A DNA stretch of 64,000 bases from positions 16,955,001-17,019,000 of the forward strand of contig CM060979.1 in NCBI GenBank assembly GCA_030765065.1. Direction: 5' to 3'. Made by a program: the position numbers and the translations under genes. The stretch comes from Deroplatys truncata (taxonomy: Eukaryota > Arthropoda > Insecta > Mantodea > Mantidae). Each line of letters opens with the position of its first letter. Position 1 is the first letter of the stretch. A model generated the notes under the pieces. The model was not told where the DNA came from. It saw nothing but the letters and a program-made list of their open reading frames with translations, and did no database searches. Of this stretch, positions 51,467 through 62,531 are shown piece after piece.

Positions 51467-52107
51467 TTATTTATAATCGTATTTATATCAAATTAAGTAG
51501 GAAAAACACACAATTTCTTGGGGCTCATTATTGACAAACACTTAAAACGGGATACCATGTAGACAAATTGACGCGGCAGCCATGGCCCAAGAGATAAAAA
51601 GATGTGGTAGCTCTTTCGCCCAGCGTAAACACCAGAATCTTCTGGGAGTTTCCATTCTGCCCGCTCCAGAACATTCTAGAATTCTATGTGGCAAATTTCA
51701 CTGGCTAAACAAGCGAGCGTTCTCACGACTGAGCCAGTTAGTAAGTCAGATAGTGATTGTGTTTCTGATGCAACAAACAATGCTGTTCTACAAGTGACTT
51801 TGTGACGACTGTTGTTACGTCTACTGCTACTGCAAGAGGTTAGAGAGGTCTTGTGTTCGACTCCCCCAATGAGTGAGTCATCAGAAGAAGAGAATGCTTC
51901 GCGCGAATTGCATTACGCGGCTACATCACGAAGGAAGACCGGCCGCTTCTTAACAGCATGAACATATCTTAATAACAATATATTTTCTTAATTAACTTGA
52001 CAATGATTATACATATAATACTGGAATATTCTGACCTTTTGTTCTGGCTGTTAGTAAACCTCTCTCTACTCCGCTACAAACTATTTTCATTCTTCACTGC
52101 ACTTTCC
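51467..52107. other. unassigned stretch
   Basis: No features recognised apart from a weak B-box-like GTGTTCGACTCCCCC at ~51853. Confidence 0.3.
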
Positions 52108-52510
52108 TTCGAGACATTCCCAGAAAATTCAAGATATACATTTTATTTGTCATAAAAATATCTTAAATGTATGATAGTTTAGTCAAAATCGTTAGAGCCA
52201 TTTTTGAGAAAATCAAATTTTTAGAAAAATGTTTCATGCAAAGGGTACTCTGGGTGGGGGGGTCCATCTTGAAAACCTTCGTATCGCATCTCTAGAAGAT
52301 ACTGAACCTAAATACCAAGTTTGGTGTTTATCCGAGTTTTGGTTTTTGAGTTATGCTGTTCACAGACATATACACGGACTTTTTTTTTTCTAAAAGTGCT
52401 TTATTTGCGCTCAGGGCACCTCAAAGCATGCATTTTCCGGTGAAATCTCGGTTTTTTTGCGGATGGAATACAATACTTCCCCTACATACTATATGTAGTA
52501 GATAAAGTAA
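52108..52510 (+). repeat. Z1, 3' half
   Basis: CGAGACATTCCCAGAAAATT to CTATATGTAGTAGATAAAGTAA, with the CA tract reduced to ACATATACACGG. Confidence 0.75.
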
Positions 52511-52710
52511 ATAATAACAGTAGTGGGCCTATCTTTTGGATTCCGATGAAAAATCACACATATTTGTAAAATGGAGGGGGAAATATAAAATTAAAAAAAT
52601 ATTTAAGATGCAATTACACACAACATTATAAAATATTTTGTAGACATCTTTCAGAACCATGTGTGTGGTTTAAACAGCATGTCAAATGTTTTATCGTTTA
52701 GAAAGCTGTT

Positions 52711-53432
52711 TATTACTTTCTCTACTACGTATAATAAGTAGGGGAAGTATTGTATTCCTTCCAAAAAATTCAATACCGAGATTTCACCGGAAATATATGT
52801 TTTGAGGCCCCCTGAATCCAAAAAAAAGCATTTTTGGAAACCGTGTGTGTGTGTCCGTGTATCTGTGAACAGCATAACTCAGAAATGAACAGTCGGATAA
52901 ACACTAGACTTGGTATTTAAGTTCAGTATCTTCCAGAGATGCGACACTAAGGTTTTCAAGAAAATCCCCCCACCCCAGATTACCCTTTACATGGAAGATT
53001 TTTCGAAAATTTTAATTTTCTCAAAAATGGCTCTAACGATTTTGATTAAAATATCATATGTTTAAGATATTTTCATGACAAATGAAATGTATATCTCGAA
53101 TTTTCTGGAAATGTCTCCAAAAGTATTCTTCATTGTGAACGACTTTTGCATAACTGGTAAACCATAAGAGATAGACAAAATTTTACTACACAAAAAATGT
53201 AGATCGCGTTAAAATACACAATTTATGTCATATACATTTTTTTTGTTGAGTGAATCATTTTCGAGATATTGCTTGTTATTCCCTTAAATTTTCCAATACA
53301 CTCCATATAGCAATCAGGTTTTAAAACATTTGACTATCATTTAAAGCCTACCAATTCCCCTTGCATCTACAAGAAAATTAATTTGTACAAGAGTAGAGAA
53401 AGTCATGTGAGTGTAACACATCAGATTTTTTT
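52711..53432 (-). repeat. Z1, reverse copy, internal end shortened
   Basis: Starts TATTACTTTCTCTACTACGT; short GT tract at ~52845; ends GTGTAACACATCAGATTTTT. Internal deletion near 53370. Confidence 0.8.
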
Positions 53433-53987
53433 AAACCACTAAATTTATTTTGTCACTAGGTAAGTTCATTTATGAGCCAGACTAGTAAATAAAACAAAAG
53501 AGAAAATTCCAATTAGATAATAAAACTGCACAAAAAAACTAAACATGTCATGACATGTGGGCAATGTTCGCCATTTGGTCTCATTGTGCAGCCCAGACTT
53601 GTTTCAAGGTAGCAGATATTCAAATTACGAAACTGAAGCGCGACTACATTCGAGAGTGGCTAAGAACTTGTGTTAGTACTTTCAGAGTGACATGAATGTA
53701 ATTTATCTGTGGACATAACCCAATCTCCTCCAACTTCGGCCAGTGAATCACTTCCCGCACAGGCTGCATGTTAACGTGTTTGCCATGTTCCGCTCACCAC
53801 AGGCTCTGTTCCTCAGTATCGGCCTCCAAATTACATGCTCGCTTATTCACACCTGACAGATTCAACGTGATAGCAAGCATTTGTTGTCGTTATGCGTTAG
53901 GTTAACCTCCCGTCACAGAAGATGTGTCGCTGGGCCCCCAAAGTTGTGTCAGAAAAGAAAGCGAGGAGACAGAAAGAAAGTACAACA
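53433..53987. other. unassigned stretch
   Basis: No recognisable features. Confidence 0.3.
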
Positions 53988-54735
53988 TATACTGCATTCA
54001 CATGACTTTCTCCACTCACAATTCCTACAACGCCGTTTCTATCTACTTCATGCTAATCCAGATAAAGCATTATTACTCACTGCAGGAATAAGAAGAAAAT
54101 GCAATAAGCTAAAGCGATAGCCAAATCTTTCCAAAGCCGGTCCCCATGCATTCTTTTCTTTGCATGGACACGAAAAAGGAAAAGTAAAAAGGAACCATGA
54201 TTTGCAGTTGAGTATAGTATCTGAAAATTCAAACCAATAACAAAGACTCGGAAATGGTTAATGCCAAAACACAATTGTGTGCTTCAGCAATATCCACATT
54301 CCTTTTTGTAGTACGATTATTCTATATTTTACGGTTTACCAATCATACAAATGCGGTTCAAAATAAAGACAACTTCAGAGACAGTTTCCAGAAAAATCAA
54401 GATATACATTTTGTCATGAAGTTAGCTTAAACTCATGGTATTTTAATCAAAACAGTTAGAGCCATTTTTGTGAAAATAAAAAATAACGAAAGTTTTTCCA
54501 TGCAAAGGATACTTTAGAATGGGTGGGGATTTTCTTCAAAATCTTGTCTGCAACCTTGGAAGGTCCTCAACTTAAGCACGAAGTTTCATAGTTAACCCAC
54601 TTTTCGTTTTTGAATTATGCTGTTCACAAACACACATGCCAAGACCTTAAAAATGCTTTCTTTGGGTTGAAGGAACCTCAAAACATGTATTTCCGGTGAA
54701 ATCTCGACATTAAAATTTTGGGTGGAATACAATTC
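53988..54735 (+). repeat. Z1, old divergent copy
   Basis: CTGCATTCACATGACTTTCT, ACGGTTTACCAATCATACAA, TTCCGGTGAAATCTCGAC and TTTTGGGTGGAATACAA in Z1 order but with many substitutions; the CA tract is nearly lost. Confidence 0.7.
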
Positions 54736-54749
54736 CTACCTGATGTCTC

Positions 54750-54885
54750 ATGTGGACCGCATTCAGGAGTTCCGGGCCCAAATCCCGGGGGCGACCAATC
54801 TGACGGATTTTTTACGTGGTTGCTTCAGTTGCCAAGGTAAATATCGAATTGAATTCTCAATACTATGACGCAAACTTCCACCTTA
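54750..54885 (+). repeat. SINE-like scrap with B-box motif
   Basis: AGGAGTTCCGGGCCCAAATC followed by CCGGGGGCGACC resembles a tRNA-like T arm; no body assigned. Confidence 0.35.
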
Positions 54886-54889
54886 AGTC

Positions 54890-57304
54890 TAAAATACTAG
54901 TAGATCATGAAAAATGGTAAAACGAACGCTTTGATATCTATCCACAGATAATCTAAGAAGATTTATTAAACACATTGTGTACAAGATAATTATGTAGCAT
55001 ACAACATTTTTGTCATCTGCATAAAATGTTAGCGAGTTTGTCTTTGCTTGGCAGTCCAGTAGATGATGCTGTTCACACAGTTGTACGAACATTGAAATGA
55101 CGCCTGGTGAAATTCTCTTTGATTGCAGATTCTGAAGAGAAAGCCATGCGCTGCCTTTCTTGCACACGCTCTTGTCGGAGCTGGAAATTTGGTGCTTTCC
55201 ATTCTTCTGAATTCATGGATGGCGTATGGTGAAAGCTTTGATCTACTGCCAGTGCCTTTTCTTCCCTTTCACTTAGGCCTCGCATGCTGGTATATGCAAT
55301 AGATTGTTGTTTATTGTTACCTCCCTGATGAAGTCTGTGGCGGCCAAGAGATAGACGAGTACAGTCGTCGTTTGGGAAAGTCGAAGGGCTCTGCGTAGGT
55401 AGGTTGCTTTCACTGCCGCCAGTCTGCTTAGATTTGCGGGTGTGAGGCGAGTCCAAATTTTGATGACTGCATAGTATGTAACTAGGGTAATCTTGATGTG
55501 GAAGGCTGTGTCAAGGGATATTTTTTCGATGTTCCTAATGTCAAAAATGGCTTTTATGGCTACTGTGTATCTTTCTTCTATATGCTTCGTGGAAGTTTTT
55601 CCCTGTGACTTAGAGTGTTAACCTCAGGTACCTGTAAGAATTTGCCAACTCTAACTTATCATTTCTCTCTTGGCGATATTGCCTCCTCTCCTGAATTTAA
55701 TGATTTTTGTTTTGTTGGTGTTTATGTCTAATTCATTTCTTTGAGACCACTTATAAACCTTGTTCAGGCCCCTCCTACAGGGCCGGTCAGTTTTTCGAGA
55801 GAATCATGTCGTCCGCATAGAGAAGCAGTGATTTGCTCTGAGCAACTTCTCTATACCATGGGTCAATATGTTAAATAGTATGGGGTGAAGGGGTCTCCTT
55901 GGAGAATGCTGTTTGTTTGGACTATGAGCCTAGATTGGTTTACTATGTCGGTGACTGATAGCAGATTGAACGCCAGTATGTTATCAATTGGTAGCAGGGG
56001 ACAGTTTCGTTGTCCTAGAATAGCGGAGGGTTTTCCTATCAGGATGTTCCGATTTACACCGCGAAGGCCTTAGTGAAGTCAACGAAGGCGGCGAATAGAT
56101 GTCCTCCTATTATGCTGGTTGCATCCCTTATGTTGACAAGTGCCTTCTCAATAGCTTGGAGTGTGGATATACCAGCTATGAAACCGTATTGTTCCTCTGG
56201 CTTTTATGCCATTGCTAGTGGCACGATGTATGCTAATGTGAGTTTGAGAGGACTTTGAAGCGAACGCATTCATGCACAATTCCGCAGTAAGCATCTGGGG
56301 CGTCTCTCGGTCCTTTTTCCTTGTTCAAAATTTGAATGGTGGATTTTATCAACTTTTTAGGAATACTTTCTTGTTTGATACATTTTTTGAACAGAGTTGA
56401 CCAGTAGGCGGCGCCGTGGCCGAGTGGTTAGACCGCTCGCCTTCCACCGAGGCGGCCCGGGTTCAATCCCAGGGACCTGCATGTGGGATTTGTGGTGGAC
56501 GAAGCGGCGTCCGGGCGGGTTTTCTCCGGGTTCTCCGGTTTCCCCCGCCATTCATTCCACCAACTGCTCCATCATCACCTTTCCTTTCATCCATTTGATC
56601 TGTCTGATCCATGAGTGTCTGCTCCTCGACGGGCCTCTGACCCCAGGCACCCGCCTGTAAGTCCTATATAAGAGGAGGGTAAACAGATAATGAATGAATG
56701 AAGTTGACCAGTAGATGGTAGCAACTCCTTTAGAATTTCGTTAGTCAGGTTGTCAGATCCTGCTGTTTTTCGCTGTTTGCCTCGCTGGAAGGTCAACCAG
56801 ACGTCTTCTGTTGTGACTGGTATATAATGATGTCCGCTGTTATGACTGTTTCGCACTTCGAGCAATTGTGACTTACTAAATAATGCTAGAGAAGTATTGT
56901 TCCCAGTCCTCCATCGTCACTTGGAAGTTTTCGCTACATCGTCGGCGTTGCAGTACTTTATAAGGAGCGTTTTCCGCTTCTAATATGGTTTCAAGTTCTT
57001 TCTTTCCTTCTGAAAAGCTGGAGTCTCTTTACTTTAGTATTTTCTTCTTTCTTCTGTGAATTCCGTCAGCGTTTATCTCAATTTGTGCAGTTTATCCAGT
57101 GTTGATCTCCTGAGCATGTGGCACTCTTCATCGAACGAAAGTTTACCTTTTCTCTTGGAGATTTCTTTCTGATTGACTTCATGAGCGAGGCCTCGTACAT
57201 CCCTAATGCTCTCTCGATGTTTTCTGTCTCGATGAGCGATATAATTGCGTCTTGTACAGAGTTTTGTTGAGCAACGTCGTGATGATTTGACGTGATGTCC
57301 ATCG
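54890..57304 (-). pseudogene. LINE ORF2: reverse transcriptase to C-terminus, interrupted by SINE S6
   Basis: Minus-strand reading gives KGKLSFDEECHMLRRSTLDK (linker before RT), DVWLTFQRGKQRKTAGSDNL and TNEILKELLPS (start of RT), then the S6 insertion. It continues with FIAGISTLQAIEKALVNI and motif A FVDFTKAF (about 56071-56092), motif B QGDPFTP (about 55899), motif C YADD (55808-55819) with LYADDMILS, and further on IKIWTRLTPANLSRLAAVKA and a Cys-poor tail ending FTRRHFNVRTTV near 55073. The RT aspartates (VDF, YADD) are conserved. Many stops and frameshifts occur. The clade is uncertain. The 5' side is cut by D1 at 57305. Confidence 0.8.
56408..56701 (+). mobile_element. SINE S6, full length, 13-bp target duplication
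   Basis: Flanked by AGTTGACCAGTAG at 56395-56407 and 56702-56714. The head GGCGCCGTGGCCGAGTGGTT (class II tRNA A box, Ser/Leu-like) and GGGTTCAATCCCAGG (B box) is followed by GGGTTTTCTCCGGGTTCTCC, CATTCATTCCACCAACTGC, GCCTCTGACCCCAGGCACCC and the tail GATAATGAATGAATGA. It is inserted in the LINE RT frame. It looks young: perfect duplication and intact Pol III boxes. Confidence 0.92.
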
Positions 57305-58300
57305 CGAGGCAGTATTTTTAACACTTAAATAATTTCAGTCTAATTATATAATATGTAAATTCAATAACAGTCCGCCTTGAAGCATTATGTGTACGTAACA
57401 ATATATAAAAAGTGTATATTACAGTCATTGTATATGTTTATATTATTGTATACATGTTCAACAATGTTATGTGAATGTATTACGTAATTTAATAATGTAG
57501 GAGCTGTGAGAATAATAAGTTAAAAGTTGCTAACAATGAGGTAACAATGAGGTAACCTTGAGTCAATAATGAGTAAGAAGGTTTAACAGTACTACTTGTG
57601 ATTCTTGGAGTAACAATAATGTAATTTTAGTGACAGTTCATAAAATAGCCAATCAACAACCAGAAAGATCATTATTTAAATGAAGGTATTCTATTGGATT
57701 AGGATTAGACAATCAGAAACTGAAACGGAGAAAATTTTACAAATTTAGAGTTCAGTTGCCTGCAGACAGCGTTATTAACCAGACGCAAAAAGTGTCCTCA
57801 AGAAATATAATATGTATTAGTGTGAGACGAAAAATAAGTTTACGTGTCAAAAAGTGAAATTAATTAACAAAAGAATCTCGCAGCTCTCTCTATATCAGTG
57901 AAGTGTTATTTAAATTGTGTCAAGGATTAATAAATGTAGTGAAGTAAAATTATAATCTGTGTAAGCCTACATTCTTCAGTCGCACCACAACCCTGCTAAG
58001 AGAAACATATCTCTAACAAAAATACTGACGCAGCCGAGGCAAACATAAATATTTAATACTTAAAGAAACAGTCAAATTACAAAGTTAATATTTTTCAAAG
58101 GCTACCGGGTGCTATAAGTGCGGTTGCAACTACTACAAGTTTGGCTCCCCAATAGTTGAACTATAATACAACTCCTTCAATACAAACTACTTCAAATTGC
58201 CGTCCAAAGCGTGGTGCAAATGACGTAAAGACAATATCTACTTCCAATTGGCGTCCATAAATAAACAACTTCAATTTGGCTTCTATGCGTTGGGCTAACA
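57305..58300 (-). repeat. D1 family copy 5, reverse, full length
   Basis: 996 bp from CGAGGCAGTATTTTTAACAC to a terminal GGGCTAACA. In the other orientation the ends are TG...C(G), with the last A mutated. Iterated CTTCAAATTG, CTTCCAATTG and CTTCAATTTG motifs lie at ~58191, 58241 and 58269. The GTTTACGTGTCAAAAAGTG region shows the unoccupied site used by the 40551 element in copy 2. No target duplication recognised. Confidence 0.8.
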
Positions 58301-58309
58301 AACCATGTA

Positions 58310-58510
58310 CTTGGTATGGGTGTCCACACATGTTTCTGATCGGTTATCTTTGTTTCGTTTCCTCTGTAAAATATTAGGTTTATCATACTGGATGTAGGAT
58401 GGTAATATCTTTTTGCTGGCCAGAGAGATTCCTTCTTCCTCCAGCATTTCGAAAACAACAAGGGCTTTCCTATCGGGCAGGTATTTTCAAGAATTATTGT
58501 CACCTACTAG
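58310..58510 (-). pseudogene. possible LINE endonuclease-side fragment
   Basis: The minus-strand frame reads KRYYHPTSSMINLIFYRGNE and KITDQKHVWTP, which resembles the C-terminal part of a LINE endonuclease (T-S/T-IDLIF... then a VW... block before SDH). If so, D1 copy 5 was inserted between the endonuclease and RT of the LINE at 54890-57304. Short and uncertain. Confidence 0.3.
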
Positions 58511-59556
58511 TGTTAGTGTATCCACTGATTATGAAAGCAGGTAGACTGGACGACACCCTAATGCCATCTACCGGGTACTTGTGAAAGCAGAGGCACTGTT
58601 TCTGTACTCATGTCTCTGTGGACACGTGTCGAGGCTACCATCTGCCCATCACAACTCAGAGGCACAGTTGCTGTACACATGCTTCTATCGACATGTGACC
58701 GGATGGTATGGTACAGGAATGAGACCTATAAGGCTCACACTGCGCCACACACCTAGCCACAAGGTGTGCCCTAACATATCAGTCGCGATATGACCACGTA
58801 GTTAGAGCAACTACAATAATAAATAGAGAGAAAAATACATATCTCCTGTACTTCCTGTAAGTACGTAGCAGAGAAAGTAAACACGATTAGCGATTTATCA
58901 ATTGAAAAGAAGAACAAGTATTTGAAAATGCATACTAAAACCAACGAATATCTCGGAAAGTTGTAAAGGTAGAATGAGTTTGAAAAACTGAAAGCGATAG
59001 CTAGGACTTGAACCACGGATCTTTTCTTAGCGTGCCGCTACTCAAACAAGCTTCATAGTTAACCATGATTATGTCAATCAAGGTACAAAACGAAGGCTGT
59101 ATAACTGCTCCAAGGTACAGTTTTTGTTTGTGTTCTTATAAACGTAGGTATGTTCACCAGGGCGGTGTTGCTAGAGATTGAAATGTTCTAAAGAACGCTT
59201 GTTATTGCTTGTGATTCTGAATGAACAATTATAAATCAGTTTCCCATTTTTTTCTGCGTTTATGCCTTTACTTGAGAACAATGTTTGAAACGTGTTATTG
59301 AATACGTCCAGTTTTTTTTCAATGCTTGCTTGTACTGGATGAAATTCAATCGAAAGAGATGCTTGCCCCTGGCTACAGGTCATGTATGTGTGTAGACTCT
59401 TGACGCGATGATGTGAAATAGCCGACAGCACCTGCGATGTTATGTTGCAAGCAAATAGCAGTATTGGCCATGTATCCAGAGTACAAGACTCTAGCTCAGA
59501 CCATATCCTCAAACTGAAGGGTCGCCGCTTCCTTATTCAGAGATTGGTGCGACCTA
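58511..59556. other. unassigned, with S1 and Z1 scraps
   Basis: At 58960-59040 a decayed reverse S1 (GGTAGAATGAGTTTGAAAAAC, CTTGAACCACGGATC) is visible. At ~58855-58880 a Z1-like terminus GTACGTAGCAGAGAAAGTAA occurs. Otherwise no signal. Confidence 0.45.
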
Positions 59557-60953
59557 TTTTTACTTTCTCTGCTACTTACCCCTATTTCTCCTAATAGGTA
59601 AGTAGGGAAAATGTTGCAGTCCACGCAAAAATTCGACATCGGGGTTTCACCGGAAAAACACGCCTTGAGACACTCTGAATCCGCTTTGAAAAAAGGAATG
59701 TGGTCTTTGTAAAGGATAATTCAAAAACAAAAAGTCAGTTAAATACAAAACTTTATATTGTTACATGCTGGGGCGAGGGCCAAAAGATTTCCAGGAAATG
59801 ATTATATTTCGATCACCCCAACACGCACATGGGGAGCGTAACTCACTAACGGCAAGAGGACCCGGACCTTGGTGTTTAGATGTAGACGAAGGCGTGAGGT
59901 TTTACATTATACAAAACATTACATAACACACACTACCTGGAATTTATTGACAAATGTCTGACGACTCTACATTATGCACTTAGGAAAAGGGATGGGGATA
60001 TGCCCCAAAGCCGAGGACTCACCACACACACACGACTTGCTGCTTCCACTGTTTTCACACAAGTGACGAAACTATATCCCCCTACAACTCTGTCTAGACA
60101 AGCCAGCCAGGGTTGGCGTCATACCAGACCGTTTTCAAACAAATCCTCCTCTCTGGCGGGTTCCGCGCCAAAGGAGGGTTCTTTAGGCCGAAATATAATC
60201 AAAGGAACCCAATAAAGCTATCGATAATGCAACACAATAATGCGCCTGGTAATAACAATACACTTTGATACGCCACAATATTTAGCTTCAATCTTTCAAG
60301 GACGCGACACAAAGATTTTCAAGAAAATTTTCCCACCTGAAACTACCCTTTACATGGAAGATTTTTCGAAATGTTTAATTTTCTAAAAAAAAAGCTCTAA
60401 GATTTTGATTAAAATATAACACATTAAAGGTATATACATAAGGAATAAAACGTATATTTTGAATTTTCTGTGCTTAGCCTGTGAAGTCCACTTTATTCGG
60501 AAGGAATTTTGTATAATCTTGTATAACTGATAAACGTTAAGTGGTAGATGAAAATGTACTACACAAAAAAGTAGATCTCTTTAAAACACAATGTATTTCA
60601 AATAACCTTTTTTGTGGCATTAGCCATTTCCGAGATGTCCGTTTTTAATGGTTCAAATTGTTCAACACTTAGCCATTCTTTTAAAGTCCTGTCAACATTC
60701 AGATGTTTCTCGCGATTGCGTGGAAGGAGTGTGGAATTTTATGGTCAGCTTATAGCGTCCAGTTCTTAAACATTTAATGTAGCTTTCCTCTTTGTATATA
60801 TAACAAAATGTGTAGATATTTCTGGAAAGAGTTATTTGAATTAAAATGTAATAGACACTAAAATAAGCTTGAATTAGAATAATTTGTATACCCACTAATA
60901 AAAGATAAAGGGTTGAGTAAGTCAAGTGAAAGTATTACAACAGAATTTTTTTA
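59557..60953 (-). repeat. Z1 subfamily-B reverse copy with nested solo LTR
   Basis: Starts TTTTTACTTTCTCTGCTACT. At 59758 the Z1 sequence (ACAAAACTTTATAT) is cut by LTR-a and resumes at 60278 (ATATTTAGCTTCAATC). It ends with B-type blocks (GCTTATAGCGTCCAGTTC, GTATACCCACTAATAAAAGA) and CAACAGAATTTTTTTA. Confidence 0.8.
59759..60277 (-). mobile_element. solo LTR, family LTR-a, copy 3, ATAT duplication
   Basis: 519 bp. In this orientation it starts TGTTACATGCTGGGGCGAGG and ends GATACGCCACA, flanked by ATAT (59755-59758, 60278-60281). It has the same blocks as copies 1 and 2 in reverse, including the AAATCCTCCTCTCTGGCGG region and GGTTCCGCGCCAAAGGAGGG. The insertion point in Z1 is exactly inferable from other Z1 copies (CTTGGTATTTAGGTTCAG). 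Confidence 0.88.
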
Positions 60954-61712
60954 TGGTTAGCAGTGAGACAATTATGGCTCTTCTTTCAACGAGTAGCTAT
61001 TTTCGCAGAGATGGCCGCAGTTCCTTAACGTATCAGGAATGATGAACTACAATTTTCGGCCTCTGCTTGTCCCTGCGTCGGCAGCCCGCTTAACTTAGTA
61101 GCCGGTTGCACCAGATATCTACAGCGCTCGCCACGTTGCGTCCTCTTCGCCAGCATAGATAGCACTTATGCATTCTCCACGCCATCATCACGTGATTCTC
61201 CGGTGCCCTTCGAACGATACCCTCCGACGAAGAAAAGTGTCTTAACAAACTTTGTTCTCGACGACCAGCGAAGGACTTTTCTTGAGCTTCGTGTTTGGGG
61301 AGCGGCCGTCTCCACACTTTTCGGCCTTGTCTAAATTATACACATACTTTCTTGGCGTAAGTAAATTTCTATATTATTTTCAGTATGTGGAACGGCATTT
61401 AAATCTTACCGCAGCGAGTTTATATTGGCATATCACCACGTGTTAAATTCTATTCAAAATGGCAAATATTGTGTGAGAAGAACAAAGCAGAATGCTATGT
61501 GTTTCAATTGTAATTTATTACTGTTTCTACATTTGAATGTGAATATATTCAGTGCTTTTGAGACTGCACGAATTATTAGTTTTATTTAGAGCTGATTTAA
61601 ATCCTTATTTCATTTCCTTTAACCTTTGGTAGAAGAAAGACTATTACTCTGGGGGAATGCTTTATTTCCAATGCTTTCTACAGTGGGGCCGGCATTTTAC
61701 CTTTTTAGTTAA
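60954..61712. other. unassigned stretch
   Basis: No recognisable features; a 75-residue minus-strand frame at 61090-61317 has no known motif. Confidence 0.3.
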
Positions 61713-62531
61713 TTTTTACTTTTTCTACTACGTATAGTAAGTAGGAGAAGTATTGTATTCCACCCAAAAATTGGATACCGAGATTTCACCGGAAATATAT
61801 GTTTTGAGGCCCCCAGCAATTTTGGAAACATGTCCGTGTGTCTGTGAACAGCATAACTCAGAAACGAACAGTCGCATAAACACCAAACTTGGTATTTAGG
61901 TTCAGTATCTTCCAGAGATGCGACACAAAGGTTTTCAAGAAAATCCCCCATCCCAGATTACCTTTTACATGGAACATTTTTCGAAAATTTTAATTTTCTC
62001 AAAAATGGCTCTAACGATTTTGATTAAAATATCATATATTTAAGATACTCTCATGACAAATAAAATGTATATCTTGAATTTTCTGGGAATGTCCCCAAAA
62101 GTATTCTTCATTGTGAACGAACGTTTACATAACTGGTACACCATAAGAGAAAGACAAAATTTTACTACACAAAAAATGCAGATCGCGTTAAAGTACGCAA
62201 TTTATGACATATACAGTTTTTTTTGTTGACTGAACCATTTTCGAGATATTGCTTGTTATTGCCTTAAATTTTCCAATACTTATACTTTTTCTCCAATGGA
62301 AATTCGTTATTCATTTTTTTAGCTAAGAGAATGGAATACTCCACATAGCAACCAGCTCTTAAAACATTTGACTATCGCTTATAACCTACCAATTCCCCTT
62401 GCATCTACAAGAAAATTAGCAATAAGATTAACATCTCGATTAACATGAAGCATATGGAGAATAAGCGTTTGTAAAAATAGTTTGTACAAGAGTAGAGAAA
62501 GTCATGTGAGTGTAACACATCAGATTTTTTT
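61713..62531 (-). repeat. Z1, reverse copy
   Basis: Starts TTTTTACTTTTTCTACTACG, a shortened GT tract (GTCCGTGTGTCTGTG at ~61832), and ends GTGTAACACATCAGATTTTT at 62531. It lacks the inner part of the left TIR. Confidence 0.85.

Noticed and set aside
56408..56485. A tRNA-Ser or tRNA-Leu gene
   Set aside because: The head has class II-like A and B boxes but is followed by a SINE body, a TGAA tail and a perfect target duplication.
57305..58300. Clean LTR status of D1 with a 4-6-bp target duplication
   Set aside because: The bases on the two sides (ATCG and AACC) do not match, so the LTR interpretation is left open.
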